From an uncultured Gammaproteobacteria bacterium (GTDB lineage: Bacteria; Pseudomonadota; Gammaproteobacteria; UBA9214), in contig CAJQPV010000209.1 in assembly GCA_905480305.1 (NCBI GenBank), positions 1-7,078 on the forward strand: a DNA stretch of 7,078 nucleotides. Reading direction: 5' to 3'. The position numbers were made by a program, and so were the translations under genes. The notes beneath the pieces were generated by a model. The model was not told where the DNA came from and did not search any database. It was given only the letters and a program-made list of their open reading frames with translations. This document shows positions 1 to 6,808 of the stretch, one piece after another; the first letter of the stretch is position 1, and the number at the start of each line of letters is the position of its first letter.

Positions 1-389
1 AGATTTCATTAGATGGTAACTTCCATGACTATGGATTAGGCATCAGCCTGAAATTTGCAACATCTCTTTTACCCACACAGTCGTCGTTGATTGACACAGT
101 CACAAGTTTCTACGAGTGCTGTGGCAACGGATTTAAAGATCAGGAATTCAGTAGTGGAAGTATCACAGCGGTTGTCCCGGGTGATCTTAGCGGTGATGGT
201 GTTGTCAATGCAGCTGATCTGGTAATCGCGGAAAGAATGATTTTTACGCATATAACGCCGACTGCTGTACAAACCCATGCAATGGATGTCGGGCCAGTGG
301 TCAATGGTATTTCGCAACCTGATGGTATGCTTGGCGAGGGTGACTTTCTGCTGTTAACACGTAAAGCGCTCGGACTGGCTAGTTTCTAG
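1..389 (+). CDS. C-terminal end of a large protein with a dockerin-like calcium-binding tail (5' end outside window)
   Basis: The frame is open from the left edge (first full codon at base 3) to TAG at 387-389, giving 128 visible residues; the true start lies upstream. A TTG at base 87 could be mistaken for a start, but coding sequence continues on its 5' side. About residues 60-80 read GDLSGDGVVNAADLVIAERM, an EF-hand-type loop with D, S, D, N and D at ligand positions 1, 3, 5, 9 and 12, as in a type I dockerin first repeat. A second, degenerate half follows (MDVGPVV, then PDGMLGEGDFLLLTRKALGL), ending at the C-terminus. The family is known as a C-terminal docking or calcium-binding module on secreted, often very large proteins. 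No cohesin is visible here. The part before it (about residues 1-58) is not recognised. The dockerin-like call is fairly safe; the function of the whole protein is unknown. Confidence 0.75.
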   Translation, partial: ISLDGNFHDYGLGISLKFATSLLPTQSSLIDTVTSFYECCGNGFKDQEFSSGSITAVVPGDLSGDGVVNAADLVIAERMIFTHITPTAVQTHAMDVGPVVNGISQPDGMLGEGDFLLLTRKALGLASF

Positions 390-1563
390 TTTAGTAACAT
401 GAAGCGAAGATCGGCGGTGAGCATTTCTTCGACACCAGGAAACAGGCCATTCGTATAATCTATAGCCGGCTGCAAACCACCGACCCCTGGCAAAGCAGTT
501 ACTCGTCAACAGGGTGAATACTGGCACCAATCGAGGCTCCAGACAGACGGCAACTTGCGGTACTACCATCCGCCCACACAATTCCGCTGCAATTGAAACG
601 GTTTCTTTGTATGTCTTCAAATTCCGGTGTACCCTGCCGGTTTTCTGCACCCGGCAGCAATTGCTGATCACAGAGGGTGTTGGTAAAGAGGATCGATGAT
701 TTACTGTCAATCTTGAAAGGCGCTTCCTGGCTGTTTGCAACAATGCACCGGTCTATCTCGGCATGCCCCCCACCCTGTCCGGGGACCTTCTCGTAACAGT
801 TGATTGCAAAATCGTTGCCGTAGAAGGTACTGCGGGTTACTTTTGCCTGTGCACTATCCTTGATACCAACGCCCATTGCGCAGCGGGCAATGATGTTATT
901 GTTAATGACAACATTGGCCCCCTCACCCACAGAGACACCCTTGTCAACGAAACCCGTGATAATGTTGTTCTCGATCAGAATGTTGCGACTGCCTTTCCCG
1001 ATATCAATCGCATCAGCTCCGGGGCAAATTCCTCCATATAGCCGGTTGCCGCGGAAAACTCCTTTTTCAAGGTAGTCGGCGTCAACACCATCGACCTTGT
1101 AATCAGAGTCCGGGCAATAGATGGTGCAGTCTTCCACCCGTACCGAACTTTTCTGAAACTTCAATACATTGATATTTGCCTGCCCGGGGTAATCCTTGTA
1201 ATCAATCAGGCAGTCTTTAAACACTGTTTCCGATTTGAAAGCTGAGCACACCTCTCGCACATTTCTGAATGAACACGTGGTCCATGTTGCCGCCGCATGT
1301 ACGAGACGCGTGCCGTAATAGCTGTTTTCGAAGGCAACATGCTGGAAGATTGAAGGGGTGCGGGTATTGATAATCAATATACCGGCCCATTTGTCGACTT
1401 CTGCGCTGGAATAGGCACCGAGCCGTACCGGATTGTCCGCTGTTCCCTTTACCAGGATGCGCCCCTCGACAGTGATGTAATGCTTTCTGCCAGACAAGAT
1501 CTCGCTACCCGCTTCGATGGTGAGCGTGACACCCGCAGGAATCATCACATCATGGTCGATAAT

Positions 1564-1566
1564 CTA
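1564..1566 (-). other. In-frame amber (TAG) codon splitting the beta-helix gene
   Basis: The minus strand reads CCC TAG ATT ATC GAC CAT GAT at this point. The frame is identical on both sides, so no frameshift is involved. A single base change from TAT or TAC (Tyr) would produce it. No strong ribosome binding site lies before the next possible starts (GTG 1548-1546, ATG 1545-1543), so reinitiation looks weak. Confidence 0.9.
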
Positions 1567-1860
1567 GGGAGAGTCTGCCTGTTTCAGGGTCAGGTCATTT
1601 TCAATACGGGCAGGCAGGCGGTTGGCATGCTCAAGGGCGAGTAGCTTGCCGGGCTCGTTTTTGACCCTGGGTGGTCTGTGCCACTTTTCTGTCCATGTCT
1701 TTGTACCTCTACGAACTTCCAGCAATTTGTGGGCGGGCTGAAAGAGAGCACCAGTCAGTCCCAGCAGGCCAAGACCGATGAGCAGGCGTCTTCTCGATTT
1801 TGAGGGTGGATTCACTGCTTTTTTATAGCCGCTGTCACAGCACTTTGGCGTCAGCGGCAC
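1564..1860 (-). CDS. N-terminal piece of the interrupted beta-helix protein (Tat-like signal or membrane anchor)
   Basis: This is the 98-residue part that would be made if the amber codon terminates translation. It starts at GTG (1860-1858), inside the end of the M48 gene. A second GTG at 1815-1813 would begin nearer the signal and is also possible; neither has a convincing Shine-Dalgarno site. Residues 22-28 read SRRRLLI, followed by a hydrophobic run to about residue 40. This resembles a twin-arginine (Tat) signal, although the usual Phe after the arginines is Leu, and a Sec signal or uncleaved anchor is equally possible. Residues 45-98 are polar and basic with no recognised domain, probably a linker to the beta-helix. 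On its own the piece would lack the whole helix and is unlikely to be functional. Confidence 0.6.
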   Translation of the reverse strand: MPLTPKCCDSGYKKAVNPPSKSRRRLLIGLGLLGLTGALFQPAHKLLEVRRGTKTWTEKWHRPPRVKNEPGKLLALEHANRLPARIENDLTLKQADSP

Positions 1861-2630
1861 TGCGGGCGCTTGCCCTGCTGAATGGCACGGCTCTGCAGAT
1901 TCAGCGCTACCGGCATGTGCGCGTTAAGGTCGCTGATACGCGTACTGTGTGACGGGTGGGTGGACAGGAATTCCGGCGGCTGCCCTCCGCCCGCACGGCC
2001 CATATTGACCCATAGCTTGACGCTCTCACGCGGGTCAAATCCGGCTTTTGCCATCAGATCCAGTCCCAGGATATCGGCTTCGCTCTCCTGGACACGGCCG
2101 TACGGCAGCAGGATACCGTATTCGGCACCTACGCCCAGCAGTCCCATCAGTGTCTGCCCGGCTCCGGACTGGGGACTGGCGATGGCGTTGATCAGACCCA
2201 GTCCCTGCTCGACAGCATACTTCTGGGAAACACGCTCGTTGGAATGCTGCGCCAGGACATGTGCGACCTCGTGGCCGAGCACTGTTGCCAGCTGGTGCTG
2301 ATTTTCCGCGACCTTGAGCAGGCCGGTATTCACCCCGATCTTGCGGCCAGGCAAGGCAAATGCATTGGCGGCATCATCCCGGAACACCACAATTTCCCAG
2401 CTGCCACCGACTACCCGGGTGATGGCATTACCGACACATTGCACGTAACGGTTGGTGGTGCTTGCGGTTTCTACCGGCGTTTTTTCCTTTATGTTAGTGA
2501 ATGCCTGCAGCCCCATCTGGTCCATCTGGCTGTCCGGCATCAGCACCAGTTGCGAACGACCGGTGGGCGATGTGGCACAACCCGTGGCAAGGGCAATGCC
2601 AAGGATGAGGGATGTCAGTCGGTTTCGCAT
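1851..2630 (-). CDS. M48 family lipoprotein metalloprotease (LoiP/YggG-like)
   Basis: A 259-residue zinc metalloprotease. Residues 1-18 form a lipoprotein signal with lipobox LATGC; Cys18 would be lipidated, and Ala at the next position favours the outer membrane, so it probably acts at the periplasmic face. The zinc site is HEVAH (residues 120-124, with catalytic Glu121), and the third ligand is expected in ESEAD (182-186, most likely Glu182). The conserved FLSTHPSHSTRI stretch lies at 221-232. Length and order match M48 proteases such as E. coli LoiP and, more distantly, BepA; these degrade or check misfolded envelope proteins. BepA also has TPR repeats, which are absent here. The ATG at 2630 is supported by an AGGAA site 6 bases upstream and by a promoter. 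The beta-helix gene overlaps its 3' end, so the two are likely co-transcribed. The family call is secure; the substrate is unknown. Confidence 0.93.
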   Translation of the reverse strand: MRNRLTSLILGIALATGCATSPTGRSQLVLMPDSQMDQMGLQAFTNIKEKTPVETASTTNRYVQCVGNAITRVVGGSWEIVVFRDDAANAFALPGRKIGVNTGLLKVAENQHQLATVLGHEVAHVLAQHSNERVSQKYAVEQGLGLINAIASPQSGAGQTLMGLLGVGAEYGILLPYGRVQESEADILGLDLMAKAGFDPRESVKLWVNMGRAGGGQPPEFLSTHPSHSTRISDLNAHMPVALNLQSRAIQQGKRPQCR

Positions 2631-2636
2631 TGCGGG

Positions 2637-2641
2637 TTCCT
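2637..2641 (-). promoter_or_regulatory. Ribosome binding site of the M48 protease gene
   Basis: The minus strand reads AGGAA six bases before the ATG at 2630-2628. It supports this start, which also places the lipoprotein signal exactly at the N-terminus. Confidence 0.7.
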
Positions 2642-2656
2642 GTATGTGATGCGGCC

Positions 2657-2683
2657 ATTATAACCGGAGTAAGCCGCGCTCAA
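2657..2683 (-). promoter_or_regulatory. Candidate sigma-70 promoter for the M48 protease / beta-helix unit
   Basis: A perfect TATAAT (-10) lies on the minus strand at 2662-2657, with TTGAGC (four of six matches to TTGACA) at 2683-2678. The spacer is only 15 bases, shorter than the usual 17, so the -35 assignment is weaker than the -10. Transcription would begin near 2650, leaving a leader of about 20 bases with the AGGAA site inside it. Its place just after the terminator-like hairpin of the preceding gene suggests that the protease unit is transcribed independently. Confidence 0.55.
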
Positions 2684-2724
2684 AACAGGCACCTTGATTA
2701 CCCGCTCCGATGGCATTATCGCAA

Positions 2725-2747
2725 ACAGCCAACGAACCGTCGGCTGT
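2725..2747 (-). terminator. Terminator-like hairpin after the 342-residue hypothetical gene
   Basis: As minus-strand RNA this stretch forms a 10-bp stem (ACAGCCGACG against CGTTGGCTGT, one G-U pair) closed by a GUU loop. It begins 10 bases after the TGA of the upstream gene. On the plus strand the G-U pair becomes an A-C mismatch, so the structure is better in the direction of that gene. Only three Ts follow, so as an intrinsic terminator it would be weak. Confidence 0.45.
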
Positions 2748-2757
2748 ACCCGCAGAT

Positions 2758-3786
2758 TCAGCCCAGGTAACGGCTGGCCTGCTTGAAAAAATCCGGCCGT
2801 TCCGGCAATTCACTGCGCAACACGCTTACCGGCAGGACAATCCTGCGCTCACCGATGGCCGAGAACAGCCCAATCAGCTGCAGATCATTTGCAGGCTCAT
2901 CTGACGACGCTTCTGTCCTGACACCCATGGCATTCAGACGCATACGTACCTCGTCACGGTGGACACAGCGCGCGGGCTGCGCCAGCACCTCAGCCAGTAC
3001 TTCAAGATTTCGTTCCAGCCCACCGCTGGCGTTACCGAGCGCCAGCAGCTCGGCTTCCACGGCATCAATCTTTGCTGCCAGGGCCCCCATATCCGCTGCG
3101 GGTTCTTCGCCAGCCGAAAGCATGCTTTCGAGCCCCCAACCACCGTTCTTCATCGCCGCGAGCTTTTTGTCGAGCAACTTCTGTTCGCGTTTCAGCTCCT
3201 GCTGTTTACCACGTCTGGCCGAGATTTTTTCCAGTGCCATTTTGAGCAAATAATCGAATCCGCGCTTCTTCAGCTCCAGGCTGGTCTCGGCCTCGTTGTC
3301 GGAAGCACACACGAACCGGTGATTGAAGAAGTTAACGCTGACCTGCTGCACATCCCGCCGCACCCGGTCACCCTGTTGCTGCATACCGAGTACATTGCGC
3401 TCCTTCCACTCCAGGCTAAGCAGGCCAAATATTTCGTCAGGCGGGAGTCCGGAATAGCCTTGCAGGTAATCGCTGATAGTCCTGAATCTACCCAGCACCT
3501 CCTGCAAGTGGTCTTTTGACGCAAAAAAAACGCGCAAGCGAGGGTCGGTGCTATAGCTTTTCCGGCCAAAAGGCACAGCTTCCGGCAGGCCATCGACAAG
3601 CTCTATGATGTATCTGGCCGCCAGCTCGACGGGTTCACGTAGCTGCTTGCGATAATTCCCAAGCGCTCGCAGGCGCGGGTCCGTGCCATCTACAGCCCGT
3701 TCGATCGCCCGCTCGATCAGCGCCTGGTCCAACCCGCCGGACTTGCTCTTGTCAGGAGAAAACAGGGAACTCAAAAAACTCAGCAT
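2758..3786 (-). CDS. Hypothetical cytoplasmic protein with coiled-coil segments, family not recognised
   Basis: I do not recognise this 342-residue protein. It has no signal peptide or clear membrane segment; the N-terminus (MLSFLSSLFS) is a short amphipathic stretch that might touch a membrane. TDPRLR occurs twice, at residues 35-40 and 80-85, each near an acidic/hydrophobic helix. Residues about 180-212 are highly charged (KKRGFDYLLKMALEKISARR, then Lys/Glu/Gln-rich to LDKKLAAMK) and look like a coiled coil; a second Ala/Leu/Glu-rich helical stretch runs about 234-271. No catalytic motif or nucleotide-binding loop is visible. The frame is long and has typical GC-rich codon use, so it is a real gene. 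The ATG at 3786 lacks a clear Shine-Dalgarno site. A terminator-like hairpin follows, so it may be a single-gene unit facing away from manB. Confidence 0.8.
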   Translation of the reverse strand: MLSFLSSLFSPDKSKSGGLDQALIERAIERAVDGTDPRLRALGNYRKQLREPVELAARYIIELVDGLPEAVPFGRKSYSTDPRLRVFFASKDHLQEVLGRFRTISDYLQGYSGLPPDEIFGLLSLEWKERNVLGMQQQGDRVRRDVQQVSVNFFNHRFVCASDNEAETSLELKKRGFDYLLKMALEKISARRGKQQELKREQKLLDKKLAAMKNGGWGLESMLSAGEEPAADMGALAAKIDAVEAELLALGNASGGLERNLEVLAEVLAQPARCVHRDEVRMRLNAMGVRTEASSDEPANDLQLIGLFSAIGERRIVLPVSVLRSELPERPDFFKQASRYLG

Positions 3787-3823
3787 CAGCGTCTGACCCG
3801 GTTCTATTCAGTGAGCATTGAGG

Positions 3824-3934
3824 TTACCCGATGCACGGAAGTACTGGCAACAGGTATAGCAGGCGGGCGCCTGCCTGGCATAACATCCGGGCATACTGAT
3901 ACTTGAATCCTTCTGTATAGCGTATCCCGGTCAT
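3824..3934 (-). CDS. Doubtful small ORF (36 residues) or remnant, with a good ribosome binding site
   Basis: An ATG at 3934-3932 follows AAGGGG (3948-3943) with an 8-base gap, a better site than most genes here have. The peptide starts MTGIRYTEGFKYQYARM and ends after 36 codons at TAA (3826-3824). The opening vaguely recalls small phage-type proteins starting with a 'GYKYQL' stretch (DUF1353-like), but this is from memory and the rest does not fit; the other two frames do not continue such a protein either. It contains the inverted repeat at 3859-3874. It may be a decayed gene start, a leader peptide for the downstream 342-residue gene, or chance. Confidence 0.22.
   Translation of the reverse strand: MTGIRYTEGFKYQYARMLCQAGARLLYLLPVLPCIG
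3859..3874. repeat. GC-rich inverted repeat in the divergent intergenic region
   Basis: GCAGGC-GGGC-GCCTGC is a perfect 6-bp dyad with a 4-base centre (7 bp if the loop is taken as 2 bases). No T-run follows on either strand, so it is not a typical terminator. It could be an operator, an RNA hairpin in the leader of the minus-strand gene, or chance in GC-rich DNA. Confidence 0.4.
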
Positions 3935-3957
3935 AGCTACATCCCCTTGATACATCA

Positions 3958-3986
3958 TTGTAACTCGCACAGGTGTGTACGATACT
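3958..3986 (+). promoter_or_regulatory. Candidate promoter for manB
   Basis: TTGTAA (3958-3963) and GATACT (3981-3986) are separated by 17 bases; each matches four of six consensus positions. A transcript starting near 3993 would have a leader of about 59 bases before the manB ATG. The boxes are only moderate and the region is AT-rich, so this is tentative. Confidence 0.33.
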
Positions 3987-4040
3987 GGGAGATTGTCACA
4001 ACACATGATAAAAACAACCAATCAAGCTCTTTCTGAAATC

Positions 4041-4046
4041 AGGGAA
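4041..4046 (+). promoter_or_regulatory. Ribosome binding site of manB
   Basis: AGGGAA ends 5 bases before the ATG at 4052 and fixes this start, which also gives the family's usual N-terminus ([12 protein letters not shown]). Confidence 0.7.
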
Positions 4047-4051
4047 CAACG

Positions 4052-5422
4052 ATGCCAAACAAATTAACGTGCTTCAAAGCCTATGATATTCGCGGCCAGC
4101 TGGGCACTCAAATTGATGAAAAAATCACCTATAACATAGCGCGTGCTTTTGGTGAGACATTAAAACCCAAAGTGGTCGTGGTCGGTGGTGATGCTCGTGA
4201 AACCAGTGAAGCGCTCAAGTTAGCTGCCGCTGAGGGCTTAAGAGATGCCGGGGTGGATGTTATAGACATTGGCATGGCAGGCACTGAAGAAATCTATTTT
4301 GCCGTTTCTCACCTGGGTATAGATGGTGGCATTGAAGTCACTGCATCTCATAATCCGATTGATTACAACGGCATGAAGCTGGTACGTGAAGACAGTAAAC
4401 CTGTTTCTGGTGACACCGGCTTATTTGATATCAAAGCAGTCGCAGAAGAGGCTGATTGGGCTGAGACGGCCCCCTCGAAACGTGGTAGCTATCAACAGCA
4501 AACGCTGCTATCAGAATATGTAGCGCATTTGCTGGGTTATATCAATAGCAAGAATATCAAGCCTTTAAAATTAGTGGTTAATTCAGGTAACGGCGCAGCT
4601 GGCCACGTTGTTGATGAGCTTGAATTACAGTTTGCAAAGCACGGTATTCCTATTGAGTTTATCAAGGTTCACCACCAGCCTGACTCAAGCTTTCCCAATG
4701 GCATTCCAAACCCGTTATTACTTGAAAACCGCCCCCATACTGCTGATGCGGTGATCGAACATGGTGCTGATATGGGCATTGCCTGGGATGGTGATTTTGA
4801 CCGCTGTTTCCTGTTCGATGAACAGGGAAATTTTATTGAAGGGTATTATATCGTAGGCTTGCTTGCTGAAGCTTTTTTACAAAAGAGTCAGGGTGAAAAA
4901 ATTATTTTTGATCCCAGGGTCTACTGGAATACGGTTGACATCATTGAGGCAAATAACGGGCTGCCGGTCATGTCTAAAACAGGACATGCTTTCATTAAAG
5001 AGCGTATGCGAAAAGAAGATGCTGTTTATGGTGGCGAAATGAGTGCGCATCATTATTTTCGTGATTTCTTCTACTGTGATAGCGGCATGATTCCCTGGTT
5101 ACTGGTTGCAGAACTTTTGTCTGTGAAGGGTGAAAGCTTGTCGGCGTTGGTAAAAGACCGGATTCTCAAATTCCCAAGTTCAGGCGAAATTAATTTTAAA
5201 GTTAAAGATTCAGATTCTGTGTTTGAACGGATCAAGAGTTATGACTGGGGTGAAACGCCTGAAGTAGGTAACATGGACGGTTTGGATATGGTGTTTGCAG
5301 CGTGGCGTTTTAATATTCGCAGTTCCAACACCGAACCCTTGATTCGCCTCAACATTGAAAGCAAGGGAGATGCGGATTTGGTCGCACAGAAGTTAAAGAT
5401 AATGGAAAGCCTTATTTTCTAG
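4052..5422 (+). CDS. manB: Phosphomannomutase (ManB/CpsG type)
   Basis: A 456-residue enzyme of the alpha-D-phosphohexomutase family that converts mannose 6-phosphate to mannose 1-phosphate, the step before GDP-mannose for capsule, O-antigen or exopolysaccharide synthesis; it acts in the cytoplasm. All four family signatures are present in order: the phosphoserine loop TASHNP (97-102, Ser99), the magnesium loop DGDFDR (246-251), the sugar-binding loop GGEMSAHH (327-334), and the phosphate-binding loop RSSNTEP (423-429). Length and most of the sequence resemble E. coli CpsG/ManB as I remember it, more than the AlgC type with dual glucose/mannose use. It stops at TAG, at the family's normal end. 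Base composition is lower in GC than its neighbours, with many TTA/TTG leucines, hinting at separate ancestry. No other sugar-nucleotide gene (manC, gmd) is in the window. The next gene begins 16 bases later and may be co-transcribed. Confidence 0.95.
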   Translation: MPNKLTCFKAYDIRGQLGTQIDEKITYNIARAFGETLKPKVVVVGGDARETSEALKLAAAEGLRDAGVDVIDIGMAGTEEIYFAVSHLGIDGGIEVTASHNPIDYNGMKLVREDSKPVSGDTGLFDIKAVAEEADWAETAPSKRGSYQQQTLLSEYVAHLLGYINSKNIKPLKLVVNSGNGAAGHVVDELELQFAKHGIPIEFIKVHHQPDSSFPNGIPNPLLLENRPHTADAVIEHGADMGIAWDGDFDRCFLFDEQGNFIEGYYIVGLLAEAFLQKSQGEKIIFDPRVYWNTVDIIEANNGLPVMSKTGHAFIKERMRKEDAVYGGEMSAHHYFRDFFYCDSGMIPWLLVAELLSVKGESLSALVKDRILKFPSSGEINFKVKDSDSVFERIKSYDWGETPEVGNMDGLDMVFAAWRFNIRSSNTEPLIRLNIESKGDADLVAQKLKIMESLIF

Positions 5423-5438
5423 CCACCCTAGACATAAC

Positions 5439-6725
5439 ATGTCTACCCGCCTGCCTATGAAAAGAATTTTTGCTGGCCTTGCGCTGCTGCTGGTAATAGC
5501 CGCCCCGTGTCAGCCGGCAGACACTCAAGGCAACCCCTGGACAAACATCGATGCGCAGGGTGAGGCGCGTATCCAGTTATACTTTTTCTGGTCTACGCAT
5601 TGCCCCCACTGCACCCGGGCCCTGCCGTTCGTGACCGGGCTGGCACAGCGCTATCCGTGGCTGGAACTGCAGGCACTGGAGGTCAATGCCGATGGCGCCC
5701 ATGCCCGGCGCTACCGGGAACTGGCAGCGACGCTGGGACAGCAAGCTAGCAGTGTGCCGGGCTTCCTGTTCTGCGGCACCATGACAACCGGCTTTGACAC
5801 GGATGCGACCACCGGGGCCGCCCTTGAACAGTCGCTGCGCAGCTGTTACCAACTGGTGCTGACAAACAGCCTTGCAGGCTGGCAGATATACGCCCGAATG
5901 CAGCATGACGCACCCGTACATTTGCCGGTTTTCGGAGATCTTGATCTGCGCACCCTCTCCCTGCCAGCGTTCACGCTGGTGCTTGCAGGACTCGATTCCT
6001 TCAACCCCTGCGCCTTTTTCGTGCTGTTGTTTCTACTCAGCCTGCTGGTCCATGCCAGGAGCCGGGGCCGCATGCTGCTTATCGGTGGCACCTTCGTGTT
6101 TTTCTCCGGCCTGATCTACTTCCTGTTCATGGCTGCCTGGCTCAATCTGTTCCTCGTGGCTGGCGAACTGACGTGGGTAACGACCCTGGCGGGGCTGCTG
6201 GCAGTGGTGATTGCCCTGATCAACATCAAGGACTTCTTCTGGCTGCACCGCGGCGTCAGTCTGTCCATCCCGGACCAGGCCAGGCCGCGCCTGTACCAGC
6301 GCATTCGTGGTCTGTTGTATAGCGGGCGTCTGCCGGTCCTGCTGCTCGGCACGGTGGCGCTGGCACTGGTCGCCAACAGCTACGAGTTGTTGTGCACGGC
6401 GGGCTTTCCAATGGTTTATACACGGCTACTGACGATCAACGAGCTGGCGCCCTCCGCCTACTACGGCTACCTGCTGCTCTATAACGTGATCTATATCATT
6501 CCCTTGCTGCTCATCGTCGGCATCTTCAGCTTCACCCTTGGCGCCCGTAGACTGAGTGAGCGCAGCGGACGCTTGCTGAAACTGCTGGCGGGCCTGATGA
6601 TGCTGGAGATGGGACTGGTCCTGGTGCTGACACCGTCGCTGTTAAACAACGCAGGGGTCGCCCTGCTATTGCTGTGTGTGGCGCTGTTACTAACATGGAT
6701 TGCTGCGCGCTTGCTAGCGGATTAA
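5439..6725 (+). CDS. Thioredoxin-like domain fused to a CcdA/DsbD-like redox membrane domain
   Basis: A 428-residue membrane protein. A signal segment spans about residues 8-23; Met7 is an alternative start, and neither has a clear Shine-Dalgarno site. Cys24 has Pro before it, so a lipobox is unlikely. Residues about 40-140 form a thioredoxin-like domain with WSTHCPHC (51-58, CxxC at Cys55/Cys58) and the cis-Pro loop SSVPGF (Pro107); Cys112 and Cys136 are extra. From about residue 172 on there are six or seven membrane helices. FNPC (Cys191) and YELLCTAGFP (Cys319) match the two membrane cysteines of CcdA/DsbD-type electron carriers, and NIKDFFW (262-268) is, as I recall, typical of one CcdA-like branch. 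By family knowledge it would pass electrons from the cytoplasm to its own periplasmic thioredoxin domain for disulfide reduction, perhaps in cytochrome c maturation or protein repair. The final acceptor is unknown. It lies 16 bases after manB but has much higher GC. Confidence 0.85.
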   Translation: MSTRLPMKRIFAGLALLLVIAAPCQPADTQGNPWTNIDAQGEARIQLYFFWSTHCPHCTRALPFVTGLAQRYPWLELQALEVNADGAHARRYRELAATLGQQASSVPGFLFCGTMTTGFDTDATTGAALEQSLRSCYQLVLTNSLAGWQIYARMQHDAPVHLPVFGDLDLRTLSLPAFTLVLAGLDSFNPCAFFVLLFLLSLLVHARSRGRMLLIGGTFVFFSGLIYFLFMAAWLNLFLVAGELTWVTTLAGLLAVVIALINIKDFFWLHRGVSLSIPDQARPRLYQRIRGLLYSGRLPVLLLGTVALALVANSYELLCTAGFPMVYTRLLTINELAPSAYYGYLLLYNVIYIIPLLLIVGIFSFTLGARRLSERSGRLLKLLAGLMMLEMGLVLVLTPSLLNNAGVALLLLCVALLLTWIAARLLAD

Positions 6726-6808
6726 GGTGCCGTAAACCATAAATGCTCGGTGATAAACAGTGATCATGCTGAGAAATATCCTGTCACAGCTATAACGCGG
6801 CAAATGAT

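Larger units (their letters stand above)
499..1860 (-). pseudogene. Secreted right-handed parallel beta-helix protein, interrupted by one in-frame amber codon
   Basis: Two open stretches, 1860-1567 and 1563-499, lie in the same frame and are separated only by TAG at 1566-1564. Read through, they form one protein of about 453 codons ending in TAA. The N-terminal 98 residues carry a signal or anchor segment. Directly after the stop comes IIDHDVMIPAGVTLTIEAGS, the usual opening of pectate-lyase-like beta-helix domains, and the residues before the stop (KQADSP) join it naturally as 'SP-Tyr-II', so a Tyr codon probably became TAG. Later coils are rich in Asn and Ile/Val steps (NILIENNIITGF, NVVINNNIIARC) with DKGVSVGEG and DAIDIG motifs. 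These resemble beta-helix domains that accompany CotH-type proteins; that link is from memory. No catalytic residues could be assigned, so enzyme or structural role is open. The gene overlaps the M48 protease gene by 10 bases, suggesting co-transcription. Alternatives to a dead gene are a base-call error or amber suppression. Confidence 0.78.

Noticed and set aside
390..498. Terminator or small RNA between the dockerin-like and beta-helix genes
   Set aside because: Only a 5-bp stem with a 15-base loop (about 409-437) is visible, too weak to call.
354..743. Long minus-strand reading frame over the 3' end of the beta-helix gene
   Set aside because: It overlaps the beta-helix coding frame, has basic, low-complexity composition rich in Arg, Ser and Cys, and shows no family motif, so it is a shadow frame.
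1564..1566. TAG as a generally reassigned sense codon in this organism
   Set aside because: TAG ends manB at the family's normal C-terminus and also ends the dockerin-like gene; read-through of manB would reach another stop after 12 codons without homologous sequence. TGA and TAA are used as stops as well.
1882..2663. Plus-strand frames opposite the M48 protease gene
   Set aside because: They are antisense to a protein with a complete catalytic signature and carry no recognisable motif or ribosome binding site.
2783..3519. Plus-strand frames opposite the 342-residue gene, including one of 186 residues
   Set aside because: The composition is Ser/Pro/Ala- or His/Leu/Gln-biased, as expected from the reverse of a GC-rich gene. 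The minus-strand frame is longer and has protein-like helices.
5439..5513. Lipoprotein signal at Cys24 of the thioredoxin/CcdA protein
   Set aside because: The residue before Cys is Pro, which does not fit a lipobox; an ordinary signal peptide or anchor is likelier.
6726..6808. Bidirectional terminator between the convergent genes
   Set aside because: The best pairing around 6744-6773 depends on several wobble pairs and has no T-run, so I could not support it.
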